DNA of 64,000 bases from Methylomonas sp. (GCA_002928965.1 PERU01000001.1:248001-312000); one strand, 5' to 3'; numbered from the stretch's first letter, positions 42,887 to 53,631 are shown. A program made the numbers and translations. Notes: generated from the letters alone by a model not told the origin.

Positions 42887-44155
42887 ATGACCCAAATCCT
42901 CATCGTTACCGTTGGCGGCAGCCACCAACCCATCGTCAGCGCCATCAACGACTTGCGCCCTGACTATGTAGTGTTTATTTGCACCGACAAAGATCCAGCC
43001 ACCGGGCGTGCTGGTTCGGTCAGCCAAATCGATGGAAAAGGCAGTTGCATCAAAGCCCATCCCGCCGACGAAAAACCCAGCCTGCCCAACATACCTGCAC
43101 AAACCGGTTTGAGCACCGAGCAATTCCAGACTGTTTTAACCCTTTCAGACGACCTGGATCGCATTTATCTGGATTGCAATCAGGCAATCGACAGCATCTT
43201 GCTGCGCTTTCCTGTGGCCAAAATTGCAGCCGACTTTACCGGCGGCACCAAATCCATGAGCGCAGGTTTGATTATGGCCGCATTAGAAAGACCGGAGATT
43301 GATTTGCAATTGGTGACTGGCAGCCGGGCGGATTTGATCAAGGTGCAAGACGGCTCCCAATTTACCGCCCAAGCCAACAGCGAACAAATCCGCTTTCAAC
43401 GACTGATTGCACCCTACCGGCAAGCCTGGAACCGATACGCCTATAGTGAAGCGGAAGCCGGGTTAAAAAGTATCAAACCGCCGAATAACACGGAATTACG
43501 CGGCCAATACACCCGCTTTCGGGAGCTTAGCCGCGCCTTTGCCGAATGGGATAACTTTAACCACTCGCAAGCATTGCAGATTATGCAACCCTTTGCGCCC
43601 AATATGCCCGATACTTTGAAAAACTACCTCAGCATTGCCTTAAGGCTTAGCGACAATAACCCAGCCAAACGCGACGCGGCTCGTCTGTTCGATTTATACC
43701 TAAACGCACAACGCCGTGCTAGTCAGGGTCGTTACGACGACGCCATTGCCCGGGTCTACCGCTTGATCGAATGGACCGCACAATGGCTGCTCAAAAACAA
43801 AGCCGACATCGACACCGGCAACGTCAAACCCGAGCAGATTCCATCCACCCTGAATCTAACTCAAAACCGCGAGGGTCAATGGCAAGCAGGCTTATTCAAT
43901 GCTTGGCAACTGGTCAAACTCAAAACCGAGGGCGCTGCCGCTCGGTTTATTACAGAACAGGAAAAAAACCTGCTCAATCACATCAAAGTTCGTAATGGCT
44001 CAATATTGGCCCATGGTTTTGCGCCTATTCAGGCCGCCGATTGGCAACCGATTCACGCCTGGCTGGAGCAGCATTTTATACCCATGTTATTGGATGAAGC
44101 GTTTCAAGTTGGCATCAAGCAAATGCCCGAACAATTGCCAAATGAATATAATTGA
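42887..44155 (+). CDS. csm6: Csm6-like CARF-HEPN ribonuclease (TIGR02710 type)
   Basis: A 422-residue cOA-activated RNase candidate. The N-terminal CARF domain (1 to about 150) opens ILIVTVGGSHQPIVSAI (4-20) and has the ligand loop ADFTGGTKSMSAGL (115-128). A helical middle leads to a C-terminal HEPN-like domain whose catalytic R-X6-H motif is RNGSILAH (R369 to H376). It starts 22 bases after the truncated PIN gene, within the csm operon direction, and should degrade RNA when Cas10 signals. Messenger ring size cannot be read from sequence. Confidence 0.88.
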   Translation: MTQILIVTVGGSHQPIVSAINDLRPDYVVFICTDKDPATGRAGSVSQIDGKGSCIKAHPADEKPSLPNIPAQTGLSTEQFQTVLTLSDDLDRIYLDCNQAIDSILLRFPVAKIAADFTGGTKSMSAGLIMAALERPEIDLQLVTGSRADLIKVQDGSQFTAQANSEQIRFQRLIAPYRQAWNRYAYSEAEAGLKSIKPPNNTELRGQYTRFRELSRAFAEWDNFNHSQALQIMQPFAPNMPDTLKNYLSIALRLSDNNPAKRDAARLFDLYLNAQRRASQGRYDDAIARVYRLIEWTAQWLLKNKADIDTGNVKPEQIPSTLNLTQNREGQWQAGLFNAWQLVKLKTEGAAARFITEQEKNLLNHIKVRNGSILAHGFAPIQAADWQPIHAWLEQHFIPMLLDEAFQVGIKQMPEQLPNEYN

Positions 44156-44292
44156 TAGGGGCGTTCATGGTCATCATGCAATGTCGATTTTATAGGTGGG
44201 GGTGGCGCATCACATCGACTCAACTTGTAGTCGTCCGGTGACGGTCAAAAATTCGTTACCTCAGTACCCCCCAAGGTTATCCAGGCAAAACT

Positions 44293-46392
44293 ATGACCAA
44301 CATCCTTCTTTGTACCCTGGGCGGTAGTTGGGCCGTCATTCCAGAAGTCTACGCTTTTCTTGCGCCGGACAGATTGCCTTTGTATCAAAACCATCAGGAT
44401 CAGGCTGCCCTGTTGGCTCTAAAAGCCGAGGCCAAACTAAACGAACCTGATGAAATCTGGGTTTGCACCACCCAGGGCGAACAAACGCAAAAGAGTTTGC
44501 AACAATTAATTGATTGGATAGGCCAATTAGTTCAGCCGCCTTGCTTGAGAATTTGGCAGGCAAAATACACTGACCAATTGGCTAGTCAACAGGAATGCCT
44601 GCTCATCAGAGAATTGATCCTGCGCGCCTGCTTAAAAGCGCATGAAGAGGCCGAAAGTGGGCAGGTCATTTTGTCTTTGGCAGGCGGCCGGAAAACGATG
44701 AGTGCCGACATGCAATGGGCAGCAAGCTTATTTGGTTGTCAGGCTCTGTTACATGTAATAAGTGCCGATGGTCTGCCAGAAGCGTTTCGCAATGCGGAGC
44801 CAGTAATTTTTACCCAGCCAATACCCGCAGAGTGGTCAAAGCTGATTACGCCGCTCATCGCAGGCAAAACTAACCGAAGTGATCTACTGGATATCAAGGT
44901 GGATGGAATCGCACCCATTATCAGCAAGGATTACCCTCTAGCTATACCTGAGGCCAATCAAATATCCGAATTTGCCGACACCGACAATGCTTTGAGTCAA
45001 GAGCTAACCAAACGCGAACGCGACAGCAGTCGTCTATTTGGCAATTATCTGCAAAACATCAGTAGCGACGAAAGTCACGAAAACTGGCGCAGCCTTTATC
45101 GCCTTCCACCGCGACATATCAATCAGCTCAGAGGCACCATGCTTAATCAAGGTCACCTCCAATGGCTGGTAAACATACCCAAAGCCGATCTTCACCGGCA
45201 TCTTGGTGGTTGCTTGGATTTGGATGCTCAGCGGGAAATTGGCCGATCTATATGGGGCAGTTTGAACGATTTAGAAAAAAAACACGCATTGCAACACTGT
45301 CAAAACGTGCTTGATGGTGCGCATTGGGATTGGTCCTGGCCAGAGCAACTCAAAATTCATGGTAAAGAAAAGCGAAGTCACTACGTTTCAGCGATATTGC
45401 TACACGCCAGCAAACAACAACTGCACTATAACCTTTGGGGCGTTACGGAACCACGCATCCAACTCAAACAGCATAGTCAAGGATTTAGCGCCTATGAGCG
45501 GCCCGGCGAGCTTACAGGTTCAGCATTATTAAGTAACCCAGTTGCGATAATCCCCTATGCCCGATTGATAGTCAAACAAGCGGTCGAGGAAGGATTAGCC
45601 TATATCGAACTACGTGGTAGCCCCCAAAAATATGGCGATGGGCTTGAGTTTCTCAACGCTTTCTACCAAGCTCTTGAACAAGCTTTGGCAAGCTTGCCGA
45701 TAACAAACAGACCTCTGTTTCGTTTTATCATCATTTTGGATCGTCGTGATCAACAACACGATCTACAAAAGACTATCGCCATGGCCGTACAAGCCAAACA
45801 ACAGCTGCCCGACTTCATAGTGGGTCTAGACATGGCTGGTGACGAAACCCGCTGTCAGCCGGATAAAGTAGCCAGTTTGTTTACCCGCGTGTTTGAAGAA
45901 TGTCTGCCCATCACCATACATGCAGGAGAGGGCGAAGCGGCCGATTCAATTTGGAAAGCAGCCTATCATCTCCATGCCGATCGTATTGGTCATGGGCTAA
46001 CTATCAATGACAATGCCAATTTGGCGCAGCGATTCCGAGACCGTAACATTTGTCTGGAACTTTGCCCCAGTTCCAACCGGGAAGTTGTAGGTTACAGAGA
46101 TCCTGAATACCCACAAACGCAACATTTACCAACTTACCCACTACTGCCACTTTGGCAAGACAAAGGCTTGCCGCTCACCCTATGCACCGATAACCCCGGT
46201 ATCAGTCGCACCAGTTTGGCGAATGAATACCTGGTAGCCGCCAGAATGACCGGCAATAAGCTCAGTCAATGGGATGCGTTGGCAATGATCAAACAGGGTT
46301 TTGTACACGCATTCTTACCAGCTCAACAAAAAGAACAGCTTTTAAAAGCCGTTGATGTAACCCTCTACAGCCAAATTTTGGAATCGTCATGA
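44293..46392 (+). CDS. cad1: CARF-adenosine deaminase fusion (Cad1-like)
   Basis: A 699-residue two-domain effector. The CARF part (1 to about 185) opens ILLCTLGGSWAVIPEVYAFL (4-23) and has the ligand loop LAGGRKTMSADM (129-140). The deaminase part (about 285-690) carries every zinc-site element of the adenosine deaminase family: HRH at 301-303 (ADLHRHLGG), H543 and catalytic E546 in IHAGEGE, H567 in RIGHG, and metal D633 in CTDNP. The usual TDDP is TDNP, so the second Asp is Asn634. Known Cad1 proteins bind cyclic oligoadenylate and convert ATP to ITP; by analogy this one would deplete or alter nucleotides during infection. The stop overlaps the Card1-like start by 4 bases. Confidence 0.9.
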   Translation: MTNILLCTLGGSWAVIPEVYAFLAPDRLPLYQNHQDQAALLALKAEAKLNEPDEIWVCTTQGEQTQKSLQQLIDWIGQLVQPPCLRIWQAKYTDQLASQQECLLIRELILRACLKAHEEAESGQVILSLAGGRKTMSADMQWAASLFGCQALLHVISADGLPEAFRNAEPVIFTQPIPAEWSKLITPLIAGKTNRSDLLDIKVDGIAPIISKDYPLAIPEANQISEFADTDNALSQELTKRERDSSRLFGNYLQNISSDESHENWRSLYRLPPRHINQLRGTMLNQGHLQWLVNIPKADLHRHLGGCLDLDAQREIGRSIWGSLNDLEKKHALQHCQNVLDGAHWDWSWPEQLKIHGKEKRSHYVSAILLHASKQQLHYNLWGVTEPRIQLKQHSQGFSAYERPGELTGSALLSNPVAIIPYARLIVKQAVEEGLAYIELRGSPQKYGDGLEFLNAFYQALEQALASLPITNRPLFRFIIILDRRDQQHDLQKTIAMAVQAKQQLPDFIVGLDMAGDETRCQPDKVASLFTRVFEECLPITIHAGEGEAADSIWKAAYHLHADRIGHGLTINDNANLAQRFRDRNICLELCPSSNREVVGYRDPEYPQTQHLPTYPLLPLWQDKGLPLTLCTDNPGISRTSLANEYLVAARMTGNKLSQWDALAMIKQGFVHAFLPAQQKEQLLKAVDVTLYSQILESS

Positions 46393-47522
46393 CCATCACC
46401 ACCCACCTCATCCTGGTATCCGCCCAACCGATACCCAACATTACCCCCATGCTGGACGAAGCCACCCGACCGCAAAAAATACTGATGCTGGTCAGTTCTG
46501 ACATGCGCGAACGCGCCAAAGCCCTGGAAAACATCTTCAAGCCGCGCGGTATCAGCGTTGAACAATGGCCCATCGCCGATGCCTGGGACGCCGAGCATAT
46601 CAGCGACACCGTCCTGGATATTCTTAGTCACTATCCGGAGGGCAATATTGCCCTGAATGCCACCGGCGGCACCAAATTAATGAGCATCGCCGCCTACGAA
46701 GCCTTTCGCAGCGAAAATGCACCCATTTATTACGTACACCCGGAACAAGATCGGCTGATTTGGCTATCCCCCAAACAGCCTTCTCATGAATTGGCCGACA
46801 GACTCAAACTCAAAGATTACCTGATGGCCTATGGCGCCGACCAAGTAGACATACCGCCCGATGCCCAAAGTGTACCCACCTCGATTCAGGCTCTGATCCA
46901 GCAACTGCTGGCAGACATTGATCGCTATGCCGACGAATTAGCCACGCTCAATTATCTGGCATACCAAGCGGATAACCCGCAACTAAAAACAGAAATCGAC
47001 CAAGGCCCCCAATCGCGGCCCGTGCTGTGGGAACTGCTGGAATTATTCGAAACCCATAAAATGTGCACAATCAACGGTCATACCCTGAGCTTTGCTGATC
47101 AACCATCACGATTTTTTACCAATGGCGGTTGGCTGGAAATGCACACCTACAATGTGTGCACTAAATTAAAAAAATCCTGCCACATACAGGATGTAGCCAG
47201 TAACATCACTATTCATCGACACCCAGCCGGCAAAACCGCCGTCAAAAATGAAATCGATGTCGGCTTGATACACAACAACCGCCTGCATTTAATTGAGTGC
47301 AAAACCAAGCGTTTTGAAAAGGATGCCGATGTGCTGTATAAACTGGACAGTCTCCGAGACTTGATTGGCGGCCTGCAAGGGCGAGCCATGCTGGTGAGTT
47401 TTAATACTTTGGACAAAGTCAGTCGCGCACGCGCCAAGGAATTGAATATTGACTTATGCTGTAAATCCGATTTAAAAACATTGCAACCACAACTGCAAGA
47501 ATGGCTGAGTGCCAGGAGATAA
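46389..47522 (+). CDS. card1: Card1/Can2-like CARF nuclease (DUF1887, PD-(D/E)XK)
   Basis: A 377-residue protein. The CARF domain (about 1-135) has the ligand loop NATGGTKLMSIAAYEA (90-105); the C-terminal PD-(D/E)XK nuclease (about 210-377) shows E249 (GGWLE), D290 (NEIDVGLI), and E303-x-K305 (LIECKTK). That is the domain order of Card1/Can2, which on binding cA4 nicks DNA and cleaves RNA. Translation is coupled to cad1 (4-base ATGA overlap). It is the last protein gene before the array, with 73 bases to the first repeat. Confidence 0.9.
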   Translation: MTITTHLILVSAQPIPNITPMLDEATRPQKILMLVSSDMRERAKALENIFKPRGISVEQWPIADAWDAEHISDTVLDILSHYPEGNIALNATGGTKLMSIAAYEAFRSENAPIYYVHPEQDRLIWLSPKQPSHELADRLKLKDYLMAYGADQVDIPPDAQSVPTSIQALIQQLLADIDRYADELATLNYLAYQADNPQLKTEIDQGPQSRPVLWELLELFETHKMCTINGHTLSFADQPSRFFTNGGWLEMHTYNVCTKLKKSCHIQDVASNITIHRHPAGKTAVKNEIDVGLIHNNRLHLIECKTKRFEKDADVLYKLDSLRDLIGGLQGRAMLVSFNTLDKVSRARAKELNIDLCCKSDLKTLQPQLQEWLSARR

Positions 47523-47595
47523 CTTTTTAAAAATGAAAAAACTTGACAACCCCATCTATAACCCACTGAAACTAAAAGGAGAAATACACAGAGCT
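47523..47595 (+). promoter_or_regulatory. Short CRISPR leader
   Basis: Seventy-three AT-rich bases between the Card1-like stop and the first repeat. TTGACA stands at 47543-47548, a possible -35; the best -10 candidates are weak or misplaced. AAAAGGAGAAA precedes the repeat without a following ORF. Part of the functional leader may lie inside the upstream gene. Confidence 0.5.
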
Positions 47596-50500
47596 ATTTG
47601 AATAACAGACCTAATAAAGAAGGGATTAAGACTGCTGGGCCGTTTCTCTAGCCCGTAAGTATTCGATTTGAATAACAGACCTAATAAAGAAGGGATTAAG
47701 ACTGCTTATAAAATAGCATAGTCATTTTGTTCTCATTTGAATAACAGACCTAATAAAGAAGGGATTAAGACAAGCGCCCAGTACAGGTCTTGTTTAAGCT
47801 GGCGATTTGAATAACAGACCTAATAAAGAAGGGATTAAGACCCACCCCTGCGTCAATCCTGTGGCAATCTAGCGATTTGAATAACAGACCTAATAAAGAA
47901 GGGATTAAGACGGTGGTTTAGTTTCTTTCTGCTAAGAAGGATTCATTTGAATAACAGACCTAATAAAGAAGGGATTAAGACGAATCAATACATCCAGCCC
48001 ACGCGCCGTGCTTTGTATTTGAATAACAGACCTAATAAAGAAGGGATTAAGACTTCAATTCGCCTATGGCTTTGTTGATAAGACTGTATTTGAATAACAG
48101 ACCTAATAAAGAAGGGATTAAGACATACTTCGGGCCTGCATGACAATTTCTGTTTGGGATTTGAATAACAGACCTAATAAAGAAGGGATTAAGACTATTT
48201 TTATGACTCTAATCTTTGCCATTGTTAATTTGAATAACAGACCTAATAAAGAAGGGATTAAGACGTTTTTCCTTTTTTAGGGTTGGTTAAATGGTTGCAT
48301 TTGAATAACAGACCTAATAAAGAAGGGATTAAGACCTAGGCGGGCGTTAAGCTCAGCAATTGCCTTGATTTGAATAACAGACCTAATAAAGAAGGGATTA
48401 AGACGCGTCCGTCAATGCTTTATTTGCCCGTTTGCGGTCGATTTGAATAACAGACCTAATAAAGAAGGGATTAAGACGGGGCTAGAATGCTATTGTCGTT
48501 CATTTTATACTATTTGAATAACAGACCTAATAAAGAAGGGATTAAGACCTATATAGGCTGGTTAATTATTAGTTTTGCCGGAATATTTGAATAACAGACC
48601 TAATAAAGAAGGGATTAAGACCCCTTAATTTTACAACTGTTTTCATCTCGCTCTCCTATTTGAATAACAGACCTAATAAAGAAGGGATTAAGACTCTGTC
48701 AAAACTGCCAGACGACTCGTGTAGCCAGCATTTGAATAACAGACCTAATAAAGAAGGGATTAAGACCGAGTTTGTTTAAACTCGCTTTGCCTCTAGTCCT
48801 ATTTGAATAACAGACCTAATAAAGAAGGGATTAAGACTTTTGTCATGCTTCTAGCTTGCATGACGATTTCCATTTGAATAACAGACCTAATAAAGAAGGG
48901 ATTAAGACCGCCTGGTAAACTAATAAGCGCGCGAATTCTGATTTGAATAACAGACCTAATAAAGAAGGGATTAAGACAGAGAGCGGGTAGTAATGGTGGT
49001 GGGAATTTGAATAACAGACCTAATAAAGAAGGGATTAAGACATTCATCCCCGTTTCTTCAAAATCCACTGCTTATTTGAATAACAGACCTAATAAAGAAG
49101 GGATTAAGACACCATAGCAGAAGTTTTAACGGTGGCTAAATCTATATTTGAATAACAGACCTAATAAAGAAGGGATTAAGACGAAGCATTCCAAGTCAAA
49201 ACCGCTGAGGTTACTCCATTTGAATAACAGACCTAATAAAGAAGGGATTAAGACGCGTCTTTATTTTGGTAGACGCGGAAGTTATCCATTTGAATAACAG
49301 ACCTAATAAAGAAGGGATTAAGACGGTTTCATAGGTTTCATGGGTTTTTCCTTTTTATTTGAATAACAGACCTAATAAAGAAGGGATTAAGACCTTTGTT
49401 TTGCCGCCCGTTTTTACTTCGGTTAGGGATTTGAATAACAGACCTAATAAAGAAGGGATTAAGACCTTGCAACAACCCGCCGGGGGCTAGAATGCTATTG
49501 ATTTGAATAACAGACCTAATAAAGAAGGGATTAAGACCTTTTAAAATGGTTTGGTTTAATACGATGGTTGATTTGAATAACAGACCTAATAAAGAAGGGA
49601 TTAAGACCAACATCTTGCGGGCAACTTTGATCCATAGATTCATTTGAATAACAGACCTAATAAAGAAGGGATTAAGACATGGTTATGCGGCATCAGTTGC
49701 AAGCAACTCCGGGGCATTTGAATAACAGACCTAATAAAGAAGGGATTAAGACGCCGTGTTTGCCGCTGTTGACGGTCATGTCGAAAATTTGAATAACAGA
49801 CCTAATAAAGAAGGGATTAAGACATCGAGTAGCAAAGCCCAGGTGCTTAGCCGCGATTAAAATTTGAATAACAGACCTAATAAAGAAGGGATTAAGACTC
49901 TTTGTTCTCAGTCACAAACGCCATCTCGACAATTTGAATAACAGACCTAATAAAGAAGGGATTAAGACGAATGTTCTGTCATTTCATTCTCCGTGGGCAG
50001 GATTTGAATAACAGACCTAATAAAGAAGGGATTAAGACTTGCGCATACGGGATAGTTACCTCTATACCATTTGAATAACAGACCTAATAAAGAAGGGATT
50101 AAGACGTAAGTAAAATGCTCTATCAATATCAGTTCTTATTTGAATAACAGACCTAATAAAGAAGGGATTAAGACGTCAGCGAAAGCGATATAGGTTTTTG
50201 AGGTTTCATTTGAATAACAGACCTAATAAAGAAGGGATTAAGACAGGCACAGCGCTAGGTAGTGAATTAACAAAGAAATTTGAATAACAGACCTAATAAA
50301 GAAGGGATTAAGACTGTGTCAGAATATCCAAGCTTTTTGTAGTGCGAATTTGAATAACAGACCTAATAAAGAAGGGATTAAGACATTAAATACTGGTCAA
50401 TCAAAAACTGACTGCTTGCATTTGAATAACAGACCTAATAAAGAAGGGATTAAGACTCAACCCAACACACTGACTGCAAAAGACGTATTTATTTGAATAA

Positions 50501-53357
50501 CAGACCTAATAAAGAAGGGATTAAGACGTGTTGTTTGAGCTTACAGTTTAAGCGCTGAGATTTGAATAACAGACCTAATAAAGAAGGGATTAAGACGATG
50601 TCTTAAAAACTGACTACGCGCGCGCTTAGCATTTGAATAACAGACCTAATAAAGAAGGGATTAAGACTCTTGGCGCTCTTGCTACCTTTTCAGCTTTTTC
50701 ATTTGAATAACAGACCTAATAAAGAAGGGATTAAGACGGCTTTTCTGATGTGGACATGCTTGCTCTCGATTATTTGAATAACAGACCTAATAAAGAAGGG
50801 ATTAAGACCTATTCCTTTTTGTATCTTCATTAAAGACTCCCCATTTGAATAACAGACCTAATAAAGAAGGGATTAAGACTTTAAGGTTTTTATTCATTCT
50901 GATAAGCCAATGCTCATTTGAATAACAGACCTAATAAAGAAGGGATTAAGACTTGCAGTAATTGAGCGCTTTTCAACATGTTTTATTTGAATAACAGACC
51001 TAATAAAGAAGGGATTAAGACGTTTTTTCGATGATGTTCATAACACTGCTCACTAATTTGAATAACAGACCTAATAAAGAAGGGATTAAGACATATTGAG
51101 CTAATTGTAAGACGCGATTTGCTGTTATTTGAATAACAGACCTAATAAAGAAGGGATTAAGACTTTAAAGCTTTGTCGAGTTTGTTAGCGTCAACATTTG
51201 AATAACAGACCTAATAAAGAAGGGATTAAGACAGAGCATGACCACAAGGCCAGCACGAAAGCGGATTTGAATAACAGACCTAATAAAGAAGGGATTAAGA
51301 CGGACTTGTTTAAAGCCCATTTTCCGCCGTGTTGGTATTTGAATAACAGACCTAATAAAGAAGGGATTAAGACCCTTTTTCAAAGCAACCTTGTCGGCTA
51401 ATTGATTTGAATAACAGACCTAATAAAGAAGGGATTAAGACGACGGCTACCACGTCTAGCCCATAAGTCAGGAATTCATTTGAATAACAGACCTAATAAA
51501 GAAGGGATTAAGACGAAAAATCAACAGCGGTATCAACAGCGGTATCAACATTTGAATAACAGACCTAATAAAGAAGGGATTAAGACATTTTCAAAAACAT
51601 AATCGACTGTACCGAGCAATTTGAATAACAGACCTAATAAAGAAGGGATTAAGACGCAACCCAATTTTCAAACTTACGCAGTTCATCTGATTTGAATAAC
51701 AGACCTAATAAATAAGGGATTAAGACTTGTGAACAAGTTATATAGCGTTTTACCGATTTGAATAACAGACCTAATAAAGAAGGGATTAAGACTGGCAGCT
51801 GGGGCAGTCTCTACCGTGGCAGCTGATTTGAATAACAGACCTAATAAAGAAGGGATTAAGACCCTAGCAGGGTCATGTATGCTAAGGTTTAGGCGTTATT
51901 TGAATAACAGACCTAATAAAGAAGGGATTAAGACTCGATATTGCCGTCAGTATTTAACAGCCATGAACATTTGAATAACAGACCTAATAAAGAAGGGATT
52001 AAGACTATATGACCTTCCGCATTTGTTGATCGGCGGTGGATTTGAATAACAGACCTAATAAAGAAGGGATTAAGACGTTTGTGTAGTTACTTCGTAACCA
52101 AGTGCAGTTAATTTGAATAACAGACCTAATAAAGAAGGGATTAAGACCTGCTGAAATCCAATCTAATATCGAATCGCCGGTTGATTTGAATAACAGACCT
52201 AATAAAGAAGGGATTAAGACCTGCACATCTATTACTAATCCACCACTGGTTAACATTTGAATAACAGACCTAATAAATAAGGGATTAAGACTTTTCGGCT
52301 CTACAGTGATACCGTCTTTTTTGATATTTGAATAACAGACCTAATAAAGAAGGGATTAAGACGGTTTAGTCTTCGTCGTGTTCTAGGTCTTCGTCCATTT
52401 GAATAACAGACCTAATAAAGAAGGGATTAAGACCTCTAGCGACGTGATTAAAGAACCATTCACATTTGAATAACAGACCTAATAAAGAAGGGATTAAGAC
52501 CGAGAAGCCGGTTAAACACCACGCGTTTAGCGTATGCATTTGAATAACAGACCTAATAAAGAAGGGATTAAGACACCGCGTTTGTGATGATTTTCATCGT
52601 AATTCTCCGATTTGAATAACAGACCTAATAAAGAAGGGATTAAGACCGCTGACGGTCGCCAAAGACACTCTCGATGTCCGATTTGAATAACAGACCTAAT
52701 AAAGAAGGGATTAAGACCCTGTTCATGATGGCGGCTTCCATCCTAGCAATTATTTGAATAACAGACCTAATAAACAAGGGATTAAGACGATTGTTGCGTA
52801 TGTTTTAGGTGTAAATAACAATTTGAATAACAGACCTAATAAAGAAGGGATTAAGACTTCTGAGTGAATAGCAGAGGCCAGCAATGTTTTGATATTTGAA
52901 TAACAGACCTAATAAAGAAGGGATTAAGACAGCAATTCAGCGGCAAATTGCGCCGCCGCTTGGCTATTTGAATAACAGACCTAATAAAGAAGGGATTAAG
53001 ACCAAAGTGGCAAGGCGGGTATATTCTGGTTCTATGATTTGAATAACAGACCTAATAAAGAAGGGATTAAGACCGTCAGTTTGTTGCCGGATGTAACGAC
53101 AGCTTTATTTGAATAACAGACCTAATAAAGAAGGGATTAAGACCGAAGGCGGCCTTGATGCTAGCCTGCTTGGAGCTATTTGAATAACAGACCTAATAAA
53201 GAAGGGATTAAGACGCCTGTTTTTTCAGCTGTTTAACGTTAGCCGCTCATTTGAATAACAGACCTAATAAAGAAGGGATTAAGACTGTCTGGTGTAGATT
53301 GATGTTAAAAGGTATTTAAAATTTGAATAACAGACCTAATAAAGAAGGGGTTAAGAT
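47596..53357 (+). CRISPR. Type III-A CRISPR array, 82 repeats and 81 spacers
   Basis: The 37-nt repeat starts ATTTGAATAACAGACCTAAT and ends AAAGAAGGGATTAAGAC. Counted by hand, there are 82 copies with unit length mostly 69-73; spacers range from 27 to 38 nt, average about 34. The last repeat (53321) has two changes, GGGGTTAAGAT, marking the distal end, so the leader is on the Card1 side and transcription is on the plus strand. The last eight bases, ATTAAGAC, would be the crRNA 5' handle, like the ATTGAAAC-type handles of type III systems. Repeats 59 and 67 have T and repeat 74 has C at position 24. The repeat has little internal pairing. ORFs across the array are translation of the repeat and not genes. 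Confidence 0.98.
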
Positions 53358-53448
53358 CGGATATATTGGCTTGGGCCAAAATAGAATGACAAAGCTGACG
53401 ATCACGCGGACATGGGGAGCAATCCAGCTAAATGAAAGCCGGGGATAT

Positions 53449-53522
53449 GTGGGAGCGACGCCACGTCGCGATCAAACAGCTTTCATATCGCGACTAGATC
53501 GCGACGAGGGTGTCGCTCCCAC
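53449..53522. repeat. Full REP (GTGGGAGCGACG family)
   Basis: GTGGGAGCGACGCCACGTCG at the left and GCGACGAGGGTGTCGCTCCC AC at the right form long complementary arms around a 25-base centre. It is the most complete member of the family that also entered cas10, csm4 and the PIN gene. It lies between the end of the array and the Uma2-like gene. Confidence 0.85.
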
Positions 53523-53631
53523 ATAGAAAAGGCCCAAATCAGTTGTCGATTGCGATTTGAGGTTCCGCTTGTATTTAGGCGCGGTGTGTCCAACAATAAT
53601 CGGCAATCAGTAAACTTCTATGGAGCAAGCT

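Noticed and set aside
48799..52256. ORFs across the array encoding repeated peptides such as LNPFFIRSVIQ and LNNRPNKEGIK
   Set aside because: They are translations of the CRISPR repeat on either strand, open only because the repeat lacks stops in those frames.
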